In this document: positions 1-5,665 of the stretch, piece by piece
Numbering within the stretch: position 1 is the stretch's first letter
Layout: each line of letters opens with the position of its first letter
Assembly (NCBI GenBank): GCA_026785875.1
Contig: JAJAZF010000049.1
Span: 1 to 5,665, forward strand
Reading direction: 5' to 3'
DNA: 5,665 nucleotides
Origin: Chamaesiphon sp.
Lineage (GTDB): Bacteria > Cyanobacteriota > Cyanobacteriia > Cyanobacteriales > Chamaesiphonaceae
Program-made: the position numbers and the translations under genes
The notes under the pieces: generated by a model
The model's database searches: none
Seen by the model: the letters and a program-made list of their open reading frames with translations, nothing else
Told to the model about the DNA's origin: nothing

Positions 1-2
1 AA

Positions 3-125
3 GATGGATCTAAAACTCAAGGCTTGAATGATTTCTTTAATAGTCTCAGCATTAATACCAATAGTGTAATGAAAGAAAAGTCGCCCACAGTTGCTCGACT
101 TTGCTATGGAATTCAACGGAATTAA
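3..125 (+). CDS. Possible C-terminal fragment of an upstream gene (partial), perhaps a von Willebrand A protein
   Basis: A reading frame is open from the left edge of the window (codons from base 3) to TAA at 123-125, giving 40 residues. It begins DGSKTQGLNDFFNSLSINT and ends in ARLCYGIQRN. The composition looks protein-like. However, an open stretch of 40 codons is not rare by chance at this base composition, so the call rests partly on context: same strand, and placed directly upstream of the operon. The piece with FF, then SLSIN, then NSV resembles the tail of TerY-type vWA domains, where an aromatic 'FF.W' helix is followed by 'S.S.S'. That resemblance is from memory and weak. No catalytic or metal-binding (MIDAS) residues fall inside the fragment, so the family cannot be confirmed here. 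Confidence 0.4.
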   Translation, partial: DGSKTQGLNDFFNSLSINTNSVMKEKSPTVARLCYGIQRN

Positions 126-143
126 TCGATCGCGTAGGCTGTG

Positions 144-172
144 CGATATTGGTGCGTAGCGCACCAATATCG
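144..172. repeat. Perfect 13-bp inverted repeat with 3-base loop
   Basis: The left arm CGATATTGGTGCG (144-156) is exactly complementary to the right arm CGCACCAATATCG (160-172), with TAG between them. The hairpin would be stable in RNA. It starts 18 bases after the stop codon of the possible upstream gene, so it could end that transcript, but no run of T follows it. It could also be a short dispersed palindromic repeat of the kind common in cyanobacterial intergenic DNA, or a protein-binding dyad. The structure is certain; the role is not. Confidence 0.85.
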
Positions 173-210
173 ATAGCAGAATGCAATGCAATCCGATCCG
201 CTCCTGCAAA

Positions 211-239
211 TGTAGACTGTGAGGAGGTTTTGCTAGAAT
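211..239 (+). promoter_or_regulatory. Candidate extended -10 promoter for the operon
   Basis: TGCTAGAAT at 231-239 fits an extended -10 element (TGn followed by TAGAAT, close to TATAAT). The hexamer 17 bases upstream (TGTAGA, 211-216) is a poor match to TTGACA, so the site would depend on the extended -10. A transcript starting near 246 would have a leader of about 45-85 bases before the first gene. This is a motif match only; AT-rich DNA produces such matches often. Confidence 0.25.
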
Positions 240-290
240 TTAATCTAGATCTGAATAAAATTTGGTCAGCGTAACGTCAATTCCGAGTAG

Positions 291-818
291 TTGGATGGGA
301 ACAATACAGAGGAAGTGTACAGTTCCACCACAATGCTCCCTACCACTGCGGAAGTAATTCGGCTGTTTGTGATTCCCATTTTAGGGATGATGTTGATGTT
401 CGTCGTTCAACCACTGCTATTTTCAGGACAATGGTTGCGATTGACAGATGTAAAGGTTCAGACTTGGATTAATAACCATTATCTACCGATGGCGGCGATC
501 GTGCTTGCTTGCTCATTATTAGCCGTTGTGGTGTGGATAGCTTGGAATATCAAATCGCCACACAAAACCCCCGAAGCAGGAGCGCAGCGCGTCGGCTCGT
601 GGTGGTTTATCTCAATTATTCCGATGATTGGTATTGTCATCGCGATCTTTTTGTCACGCCAAAGTATTCTCGCTCCCAAGAGTAGCGGCGATGCGATTTT
701 GCCGTTAATTATGCTGTTTGCGATCGATATTATTGTTATTTACTGGCTGACTACCGCGAGTAGTACCCCTGGTGGTGCTCGACGCTTACCGCCTGGTGCA
801 AATCTATTTAAACGTTAA
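291..818 (+). CDS. Small four-helix integral membrane protein, unknown function
   Basis: I do not recognise a named family. The 175-residue protein has four hydrophobic segments, at about residues 23-44, 65-87, 104-122 and 136-156. The loop between helices 2 and 3 and the C-terminal tail (GGARRLPPGANLFKR) are basic. By the positive-inside rule both ends lie in the cytosol, with a short periplasmic loop between helices 1 and 2. There is no signal peptide with a cleavage site and no enzyme motif. The start is unsettled. The longest reading uses TTG at 291, immediately after an in-frame TAG (288-290), with only a weak GAG ahead of it. The first in-frame ATG is at 333 and would give 161 residues; GAGGAA at 309-314 lies rather far from it. 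The stop is 11 bases before the tubulin-like gene, so the two are very probably co-transcribed. A membrane anchor or receptor for the two cytoplasmic NTPases is a reasonable inference. Confidence 0.8.
   Translation: MDGNNTEEVYSSTTMLPTTAEVIRLFVIPILGMMLMFVVQPLLFSGQWLRLTDVKVQTWINNHYLPMAAIVLACSLLAVVVWIAWNIKSPHKTPEAGAQRVGSWWFISIIPMIGIVIAIFLSRQSILAPKSSGDAILPLIMLFAIDIIVIYWLTTASSTPGGARRLPPGANLFKR
576..597. repeat. GC-rich island inside the membrane-protein gene, possible short dispersed repeat
   Basis: The bases around GGAGCGCAGCGCGTCGGC (579-596) are far richer in GC than their surroundings and encode the cytoplasmic loop residues EAGAQRVGS (about 95-103). GCGC-rich words of this kind recur in cyanobacterial genomes as short interspersed repeats. 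Another GC-rich word (CGCGTAGGCTGTG, 131-143) stands in the upstream gap. A repeat inserted in frame into a tolerant loop would explain it. No second copy of this exact word is in the window, so this is a suggestion. Confidence 0.3.
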
Positions 819-829
819 AGATACCTACC

Positions 830-2326
830 ATGTCGAATAAATTATTTATTATTGCAATTGGTGGATCTGGTGCCAAATGTGTCGAATCGATCGTCCAGAT
901 TGCCGCAACTGGTTTATACACCAAAGAAGAGATCGAAGTCTTATTTGTCGATCCTGATGAGAATAATGGTAATGTCGATCGCGCCCGCAAAACGTTAAAT
1001 ACTTATCAAGAGTGTCAGCAGTTAGTAACAGGCGGTAGCACCGAACAACAAATCGAGTGGATGTCTACACCGATTAAATCCTACGATTTGTGGTCGCCAT
1101 TTCAGGGCAAACTAGGCGGACGAGAATTAGCTAGTTATTTTAACTACGGTACAATGGATGCTGGTTTAGCCAGCTTATTGGAAGTTCTGTATACTCCTGA
1201 CGAGCGCAATCAACAATTAGATGAAGGCTTTCGCGGTCGTCCATCAATTGGTGCAGCAGTGATGAGTCAAATTGACCTCCAGCGTTTGGATACTGAACCT
1301 TGGGGAAGTTTCATCCAAAGTATTAATAACGCTGTAGCGCAAGGCAAGCAAGCTCGTGTACTATTGTGCGGCTCTATTTTTGGAGGTACTGGTGCATCGG
1401 GAATTCCCACGATCGCTAGATTATTGCGGAATAAATTAGAACAACAAAATATCGCCGATCGAGTCAAATTAGGCGGTCTATTTTTGTTACCATATTTTAG
1501 CTTTACGGTACCGCCTGGAGCTGAAACTAATGGATTATACGCCGCATCTGACCAGTTTTTACTCAATACTGAATCAGCATTACGCTACTATGTGACTCAG
1601 GCAAGTGAGTTATTTGATACTGTCTATCTCTTAGGGAATGAGAATACCTCAGAAGTAGAATTTAGCGTCGGTAATACTACTCAAAAAAATCGCCCGCATT
1701 TTATCGAATTATATGCTGCTCTGGCTGCACGCGATTTTCTGATCGAAGATTGTGACAATAAATTAATATCGATTACACGCGATCGAGTAGGTGAAATTAA
1801 ATGGAGTGACTTACCTGATGATTTCACAGTCAAAAAATTAATGACTAATGCTGCTCGACTAGCCTATCTGTGGATGAGTGATATCGAAAAAATAGTCCAA
1901 TATACGCGTAATAACGGATTAAAAGCTGCATCAAATACTGAACCTTGGCTGGATAAATATTACGACCTTCAGACAGATAGTAGTGATAAATTCGATCTAC
2001 CTCAGCAGCAAAAAGCGATCGAGACTTTGAGCAATTGGAGTCGCAGCTATCTCTACTGGCTGCAAGAGTTACACTTCGATAAGATCGATCGATTACAGTT
2101 ATTTAACACCCAGATTTTTGGCGATCTCAATGGTAATATTCAGTTCGATCGATTGAGCGAACTGCTCATCGGTGATACCCGCGAACCACGTACCAAACAA
2201 GATAAAGATACGATTACCACTATCAAGAATCGATTGCGTCTCCACAATCTAACAACCGTTCAAGGTATCAATCGCGGTACAGTGGGTTTAGCTAAATCTC
2301 TCTACCTAAATGCCCAGTTTAATTGA
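830..2326 (+). CDS. Divergent tubulin/FtsZ-superfamily GTPase
   Basis: The 498-residue protein carries the GTP-binding pattern of the tubulin superfamily. An N-terminal beta strand leads into the glycine loop IIAIGGSGAK (residues 7-16). A second strand, EVLFVDPDENNGN (36-48), fits the T2/T3 region. The tubulin signature appears as CGSIFGGTGASG (180-191), equivalent to GGGTGTG in FtsZ or GGGTGSG in TubZ. FRGRPSIGAAV (134-144), LGGLFLLPYF (214-223), VYLLGNE (265-271) and NRPHFIELYAALAARDFL (287-304) look like family-specific blocks. The classic FtsZ T7 loop (NxDxxD), which supplies the residues for GTP hydrolysis in the next subunit, is not evident. Residues 395-470 form a helical, charged C-terminal part. 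No membrane segment is present, so it is cytosolic. The size fits the large 'tubulin-like' family (Pfam Tubulin_2 type) better than FtsZ itself (about 400 residues). The ATG at 830 places the glycine loop 10 residues from the N-terminus, as expected; the ribosome site is weak (AAAG). Its role is probably a filament or switch, but polymerisation is not shown. Confidence 0.88.
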   Translation: MSNKLFIIAIGGSGAKCVESIVQIAATGLYTKEEIEVLFVDPDENNGNVDRARKTLNTYQECQQLVTGGSTEQQIEWMSTPIKSYDLWSPFQGKLGGRELASYFNYGTMDAGLASLLEVLYTPDERNQQLDEGFRGRPSIGAAVMSQIDLQRLDTEPWGSFIQSINNAVAQGKQARVLLCGSIFGGTGASGIPTIARLLRNKLEQQNIADRVKLGGLFLLPYFSFTVPPGAETNGLYAASDQFLLNTESALRYYVTQASELFDTVYLLGNENTSEVEFSVGNTTQKNRPHFIELYAALAARDFLIEDCDNKLISITRDRVGEIKWSDLPDDFTVKKLMTNAARLAYLWMSDIEKIVQYTRNNGLKAASNTEPWLDKYYDLQTDSSDKFDLPQQQKAIETLSNWSRSYLYWLQELHFDKIDRLQLFNTQIFGDLNGNIQFDRLSELLIGDTREPRTKQDKDTITTIKNRLRLHNLTTVQGINRGTVGLAKSLYLNAQFN

Positions 2327-2368
2327 TTGAACTATCTCAATGATCAGCTCAGAAGGTTTTTAAATATT

Positions 2369-2386
2369 AAATCTAAAATCTAAAAT
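2369..2386 (+). repeat. Heptamer tandem repeat AAATCTA, about 2.6 copies
   Basis: AAATCTA occurs twice in succession (2369-2375 and 2376-2382), followed by AAAT (2383-2386), directly before the start codon at 2391. Short heptamer repeats between genes are typical of cyanobacteria. Here the repeat occupies the position of the ribosome binding site, and no Shine-Dalgarno sequence is present; AGAAGG at 2351-2356 is about 35 bases upstream of the ATG. Copy-number changes could alter the spacing, but nothing in the window shows that it is regulatory. Confidence 0.55.
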
Positions 2387-2390
2387 TTCT

Positions 2391-5300
2391 ATGACAGTAT
2401 TTATTCTTCCTAAGCTCAAAGACGCAGATTTACCAGCACCAAATCAAACTGGTAGATGGGAGCGATATGATAAGACTCGATTTGAAAGTGTTGCTAAAAG
2501 CTTAGACTATAAAGCACCAGGGGACAACAAAAAGATTAACTCAGTGCCAGATATGTGGGCATTGCCGATGACGCTAGAGTTGCCATTATACAATAATCGT
2601 CATCCCCTCCGAGCAGCCGCGATCGCGCAATGGCAAGGAATGTTAGCGGCGATTGCTCTATCAAAAGTACGTGGTTTTCAGCTCAAAGCAGAATTAATAG
2701 ACTTAAACAGACTCAAAGATAATTATCCCTTTGCTGCGGCATTATATCAGCTACTACCCAACTCAGGTAAGAGTCTACATCAGTTAGCAAATAAACATCC
2801 TTGGGAAGAACTATACATCTGGAGTTGGAAGAAACAAGCGGTTGGGATTACCAGCCCGACGACAATTATTGCACCCGCCGCCGAGGCGGATTGGGACGGT
2901 TTACCTTGGTGGAATTCTGAATTCAAACGATTGGAAGCTCCTCATAGTTATTTGAATCCAGACGAAAAACCTCTGCTGCGAGAGTGGTTAAATAAATTAC
3001 GCGAAGAAGTTATTAACCCTGGTTATCAAGGTGATAGCAATGCGATCGAAACTATTGCTAATCTCCTCAAAGAATATGCTAGTACTCTCACAGGTGAAAC
3101 AGATAGAGTAGATATCTTAGATACCGATTCACCCAACCACTTTGGCGTAGCAATCAATCGGGGTGTATTTAATGGACTAAATTATCCAGTTAAAGGGAAA
3201 ACAATCGCGCTGGTTGAATCTCCTGTGCGTGTGATTCCTTCCGAGCATAAATCAGTCAGTAAACCACTCCTCTTAATCGATACATATTTAGCCGAGCATT
3301 GGGGTGTACCGAAACAAAATATCTGTATTTATGCAGACAAAACTCTCGAATCGCTGAATATCGATGACTTACGATCGGGTAGAATGACTGACTGGGACAA
3401 TAATATCAACTGGATCGAACCTAGTCAACTACTACTCCCAGACTTGCATTTTATGGATGTAGAAAATGCCCTCCCTGGAGCTTTTTCACCAACTACCAGC
3501 CAACCATTACTATTTAATAAACAACGGATTACTCCCTTACTACCGATCGATCGAATTTTATTAGAATACTTCACTCCAGAAGATCTGATGAGACGATTGA
3601 GATTTGAACCAGGAGATAGTAGTAATACCGTCCGAGTCAAGCTAAATCTTCCCCTAGTTGGGATGAATCCGACTAGTCCCCGTCCCTGCGAATATCAAAT
3701 CTCTAAAGAGTATATCCTCGATGAGCGATATCTAATTACAGAAATACCTGTATTAGAAATCTATCCCCACTTTAAGATTGCAGGTGGTGGTTGGCATGAA
3801 TATTATGCTTTCTATCACGATCCTAGTCGGGATAATAGTGCCTTCCAAGTAGCCTTTGACGATGCTCGTGACCCCCATATCTTTGAAGATGGGGGTAAGT
3901 ATCTAACCACCAGATTAGCGGAGTTTCCGACCCATATCAACTGTTCGTATCAAGGGCAGAATATTGGAGCGATCGTCCTACCGACACCACCAGAAATTAC
4001 GCTGAGTGAAACATGGAAAGTAGGCGTAGATTTTGGAACGTCTTTTACTAATATTTATGTCAGTCATCATGGTAAGAATGAGCCATTAAAACTAGAGTCA
4101 CTTCATCTTAAAGTAACCGATGCTGATGAAGAAACTCGGAGTCCCGCTCTATTTGAATACTTTATTCCTGAAAACTTTATTCCTAAAGATAAACCGCTGC
4201 CACTATCTACGATCTTAACTCAGCGCGGACAAACTCGTAACCAGAAGCAGCGTCCGATTTATGATGGACGGATTTATATGCCAGATACTAGTTCTGGTTT
4301 TCGTCCTGATTCGAGATGGATGAAAACAGATATTAAGTGGAAGGATAAAGATTTAAGTCAGCTATTTCTTCAGCATTTAGCTCTAATTATTAGTGCTCTA
4401 GCAGCCAAAGATGGAGCAAAGAAAATTGAGTGGTCGATCTCCTATCCTTCAGCTTTTTCTAAAAATGAAACTCGCAAGTATGTCAAAACTTGGGAAGATC
4501 TAATTGTAGAATTACAGAAACAAATGTCGATCGAACATATTCCACCACAGCAGGGTGAGATGTCCTTTCGGACTGAAAGTTTAGCAATCGCACAGTATTT
4601 TGCAGATAAAGAAGACCGCAATCTAATTGGGAGCGCGTGTATCGATCTTGGTGGTGGTACTTCTGATATTTCAATTTGGCAAGATAATCGACTGATTCAT
4701 CAATGCTCGATCCAATTAGCCGGACGACACTTATTATCTCAGTTTTTGGAATTACGACCAGAACTAATTAGTAAATGGTTCGGTCAAGAATCAGCCGGAT
4801 GGAAAGACTTGAGCGACGACCAGTTTAAAGCTAAAATAGATGTTCTATTACGCCACAATAGTGAAGTTTGGCTCCGAGAACGTCGCCATACCCTGGAAGA
4901 CGATAAAGATTTTCAGGGGTTATTGAGATTGATGACAGTAGGAATCGCCGGAATTTACTATTATATCGGCACGATCCTGCATACTTTACAACGAGAAGAA
5001 AAATATACTGAATCAGAAATTCCCGCAATCTATATCGGGGGAAATGGTTCGCGACTACTTCATTGGATTGCAACAGGCGGTGAGTTCAACCGACATACCG
5101 ATCTCAATGAACTCTTCAATCGGATGTTAGCAGCCCCATCAGGACTAGAAGAAGTAGCTAATTCTACTCAACTCAGTCAGCGTCCTAAAGATGAAGTAGT
5201 CTGTGGATTGGTAACAGATAGAACTAATCTAACTGGGTTGAATCGAACAGATAAAGATCCCTCGATTGCAGGTGAAAGCTGTCAGATTAATAGTCGTGAA

Positions 5301-5636
5301 ATTGCTTGGACATCTCGACTTGAATTAGATAATGATGAGAATATTAGTGAATTTAGTATTCCTCAACTCGATCGGCTCAAGCAATTTGTCGAAGATTTTA
5401 ATCGCGGACTTAAAGATCTAGAAATTGAAGAGATTAAACCGTTTAATACCTATCAGCGAAAAACAGGACTAGATCCACAGTATAGTGTCAAATTATGGAG
5501 TGAAACTCATAAAGAGATGCGAAAAATGTTACTCGATATCAAAGGTAAGTCTGGTGATATCCGCATTGAACCACCCTTTATTATTGGGCTAAAGGCTCTA
5601 CTCCGAGTACTAGCTAAAGAATGGGCTGGCAAATAG
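2391..5636 (+). CDS. Large protein: unrecognised N-terminal domain fused to an Hsp70/actin-fold ATPase
   Basis: The 1081-residue protein has two halves. Residues 1 to about 535 match nothing I can name. They include an aromatic-rich block ending RHPLRAAAIAQWQGMLAAIAL (70-90), LLPIDRILLEYFTPEDLMRRL (383-403) and VLEIYPHFKIAGGGWHEYY (454-472). The second half has every core motif of the Hsp70/actin ATPase fold: phosphate-1 loop VGVDFGTSFTNIYV (544-557, D547), connect-1-like IEWSISYPSAF (679-689), TESLAIAQYF (728-737, like Hsp70 EPTAAA), phosphate-2 loop IDLGGGTSDISIW (751-763, D752 and D759) and adenosine motif AIYIGGNGSRLL (879-890). The tail (900-1081) contains LSQRPKDEVVCGLV (928-941) and charged helices. 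There is no clear Hsp70 peptide-binding domain, signal peptide or membrane segment. The ATPase looks intact, so ATP binding and hydrolysis are likely. The ATG at 2391 is the only good start, as an in-frame TAA lies at 2361-2363. It follows the tubulin-like gene by 64 bases and is probably in the same operon. Alternatives are a chaperone-like remodeller or a ParM/MreB-like filament; the Hsp70-style motifs and the large extra domain favour a remodeller. Confidence 0.88.
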   Translation: MTVFILPKLKDADLPAPNQTGRWERYDKTRFESVAKSLDYKAPGDNKKINSVPDMWALPMTLELPLYNNRHPLRAAAIAQWQGMLAAIALSKVRGFQLKAELIDLNRLKDNYPFAAALYQLLPNSGKSLHQLANKHPWEELYIWSWKKQAVGITSPTTIIAPAAEADWDGLPWWNSEFKRLEAPHSYLNPDEKPLLREWLNKLREEVINPGYQGDSNAIETIANLLKEYASTLTGETDRVDILDTDSPNHFGVAINRGVFNGLNYPVKGKTIALVESPVRVIPSEHKSVSKPLLLIDTYLAEHWGVPKQNICIYADKTLESLNIDDLRSGRMTDWDNNINWIEPSQLLLPDLHFMDVENALPGAFSPTTSQPLLFNKQRITPLLPIDRILLEYFTPEDLMRRLRFEPGDSSNTVRVKLNLPLVGMNPTSPRPCEYQISKEYILDERYLITEIPVLEIYPHFKIAGGGWHEYYAFYHDPSRDNSAFQVAFDDARDPHIFEDGGKYLTTRLAEFPTHINCSYQGQNIGAIVLPTPPEITLSETWKVGVDFGTSFTNIYVSHHGKNEPLKLESLHLKVTDADEETRSPALFEYFIPENFIPKDKPLPLSTILTQRGQTRNQKQRPIYDGRIYMPDTSSGFRPDSRWMKTDIKWKDKDLSQLFLQHLALIISALAAKDGAKKIEWSISYPSAFSKNETRKYVKTWEDLIVELQKQMSIEHIPPQQGEMSFRTESLAIAQYFADKEDRNLIGSACIDLGGGTSDISIWQDNRLIHQCSIQLAGRHLLSQFLELRPELISKWFGQESAGWKDLSDDQFKAKIDVLLRHNSEVWLRERRHTLEDDKDFQGLLRLMTVGIAGIYYYIGTILHTLQREEKYTESEIPAIYIGGNGSRLLHWIATGGEFNRHTDLNELFNRMLAAPSGLEEVANSTQLSQRPKDEVVCGLVTDRTNLTGLNRTDKDPSIAGESCQINSREIAWTSRLELDNDENISEFSIPQLDRLKQFVEDFNRGLKDLEIEEIKPFNTYQRKTGLDPQYSVKLWSETHKEMRKMLLDIKGKSGDIRIEPPFIIGLKALLRVLAKEWAGK
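2619..2626. repeat. HIP1 octamer GCGATCGC
   Basis: This is the only complete copy I find of the highly iterated palindrome of cyanobacteria. The inner hexamer CGATCG is much more frequent, for example at 127-132, 496-501, 721-726, 888-893 and 976-981. It is useful as a mark of the organism type and carries no gene-specific meaning. Confidence 0.8.
3871..3896. repeat. Inverted repeat within the ATPase gene
   Basis: ACCCCCAT (3871-3878) is the exact complement of ATGGGGGT (3889-3896). A second dyad, ATCTT/AAGAT (3879-3883 and 3886-3890), lies between them. Both cannot pair in full at once, but a bulged hairpin with a CCCCC/GGGGG base is possible. The stretch codes for DPHIFEDGGK, near residues 494-503, shortly before the ATPase domain. 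It may be coincidental. Confidence 0.5.
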
Positions 5637-5665
5637 ACAAGATTTATTTATAGCAATAGTTAATT

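Larger units (their letters stand above)
126..290. other. Intergenic region upstream of the three-gene unit
   Basis: This 165-base gap separates the end of the possible upstream gene from the membrane-protein gene. It holds a GC-rich island (131-143), a perfect inverted repeat (144-172), a short direct repeat of ATGCA/ATGCAAT (181-193), an isolated GAGGAGG (221-227) and a candidate extended -10 element (231-239). I see no tRNA, no convincing small gene and no recognised riboswitch. It is the most likely place for the promoter of the downstream genes. Confidence 0.6.

Noticed and set aside
221..274. Strong Shine-Dalgarno-like GAGGAGG (221-227) followed by a TTG-started 14-codon frame (230-274), as a leader peptide
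   Set aside because: The spacing to TTG is only 2 bases, the peptide (MLEFNLDLNKIWSA) has no attenuator features, and there is no terminator/antiterminator pair after it.
839..877. Walker A P-loop in the second gene (GGSGAK)
   Set aside because: The spacing does not fit GxxxxGK[ST]. With the later GGTGASG it fits the glycine loop of the tubulin superfamily better.
479..990. Reverse-strand open frames opposite the membrane and tubulin-like genes
   Set aside because: They lie wholly or mostly within well-supported + strand genes, show no domain, and are best explained as shadows.
830..2326. The cell-division protein FtsZ
   Set aside because: The protein is longer, its signature is FGGTGASG and not GGGTGTG, the NxDxxD T7 loop is not seen, and the neighbours are not division genes.
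3425..5073. Reverse-strand open frames of 63-80 codons opposite the ATPase gene
   Set aside because: They overlap conserved motifs on the + strand, have no recognisable content, and have no sensible gene arrangement.
2391..5636. Ordinary DnaK chaperone
   Set aside because: The ATPase motifs fit, but the half-length N-terminal extension and the lack of a recognisable peptide-binding domain rule out DnaK itself.
5637..5665. Transcription terminator after the ATPase gene
   Set aside because: The last 29 bases are AT-rich but hold no stem-loop; the operon may continue beyond the window.
1..5665. CRISPR array, tRNA, rRNA or insertion sequence
   Set aside because: No regularly spaced repeats, cloverleaf, rRNA-like sequence, transposase or flanking terminal repeats were found.

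Overview
The base composition (AT-rich, with short GC-rich islands) and a strong excess of the hexamer CGATCG point to a cyanobacterium. I count about twenty CGATCG copies by eye, where one or two would be expected by chance. There is one full HIP1 octamer, GCGATCGC, at 2619-2626. The genus cannot be fixed from the sequence; a Chamaesiphon-like or related AT-rich cyanobacterium is only a guess.

All supported genes lie on the + strand. Positions 3-125 look like the last 40 codons of an upstream gene that starts outside the window. A non-coding gap follows (126-290) with a perfect 13-bp inverted repeat and a possible promoter. Three complete genes then run head to tail. The first is a small four-helix membrane protein (291-818, start uncertain). 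The second, 11 bases later, is a divergent tubulin/FtsZ-superfamily GTPase (830-2326). The third, after a 64-base gap, is a 1081-residue protein (2391-5636). Its first half is an unrecognised domain and its second half is an Hsp70/actin-fold ATPase. The last 29 bases hold nothing recognisable, and no terminator is visible, so the operon may continue beyond the window.

The notable point is the combination: a tubulin-fold GTPase, an actin/Hsp70-fold ATPase and a small integral membrane protein in one apparent transcription unit. The ends of the upstream fragment faintly resemble the C-terminus of a TerY-like von Willebrand A (vWA) protein. From memory, a divergent FtsZ-like lineage of bacteria and archaea was proposed from gene context to work with vWA proteins in membrane remodelling. 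This window may be a cyanobacterial relative or variant of that arrangement. A simple model is a membrane-anchored, nucleotide-driven assembly in which the tubulin-like protein polymerises or switches and the actin/Hsp70-like protein remodels or loads it. That model is inference; the sequence shows the folds and the linkage, not the function.
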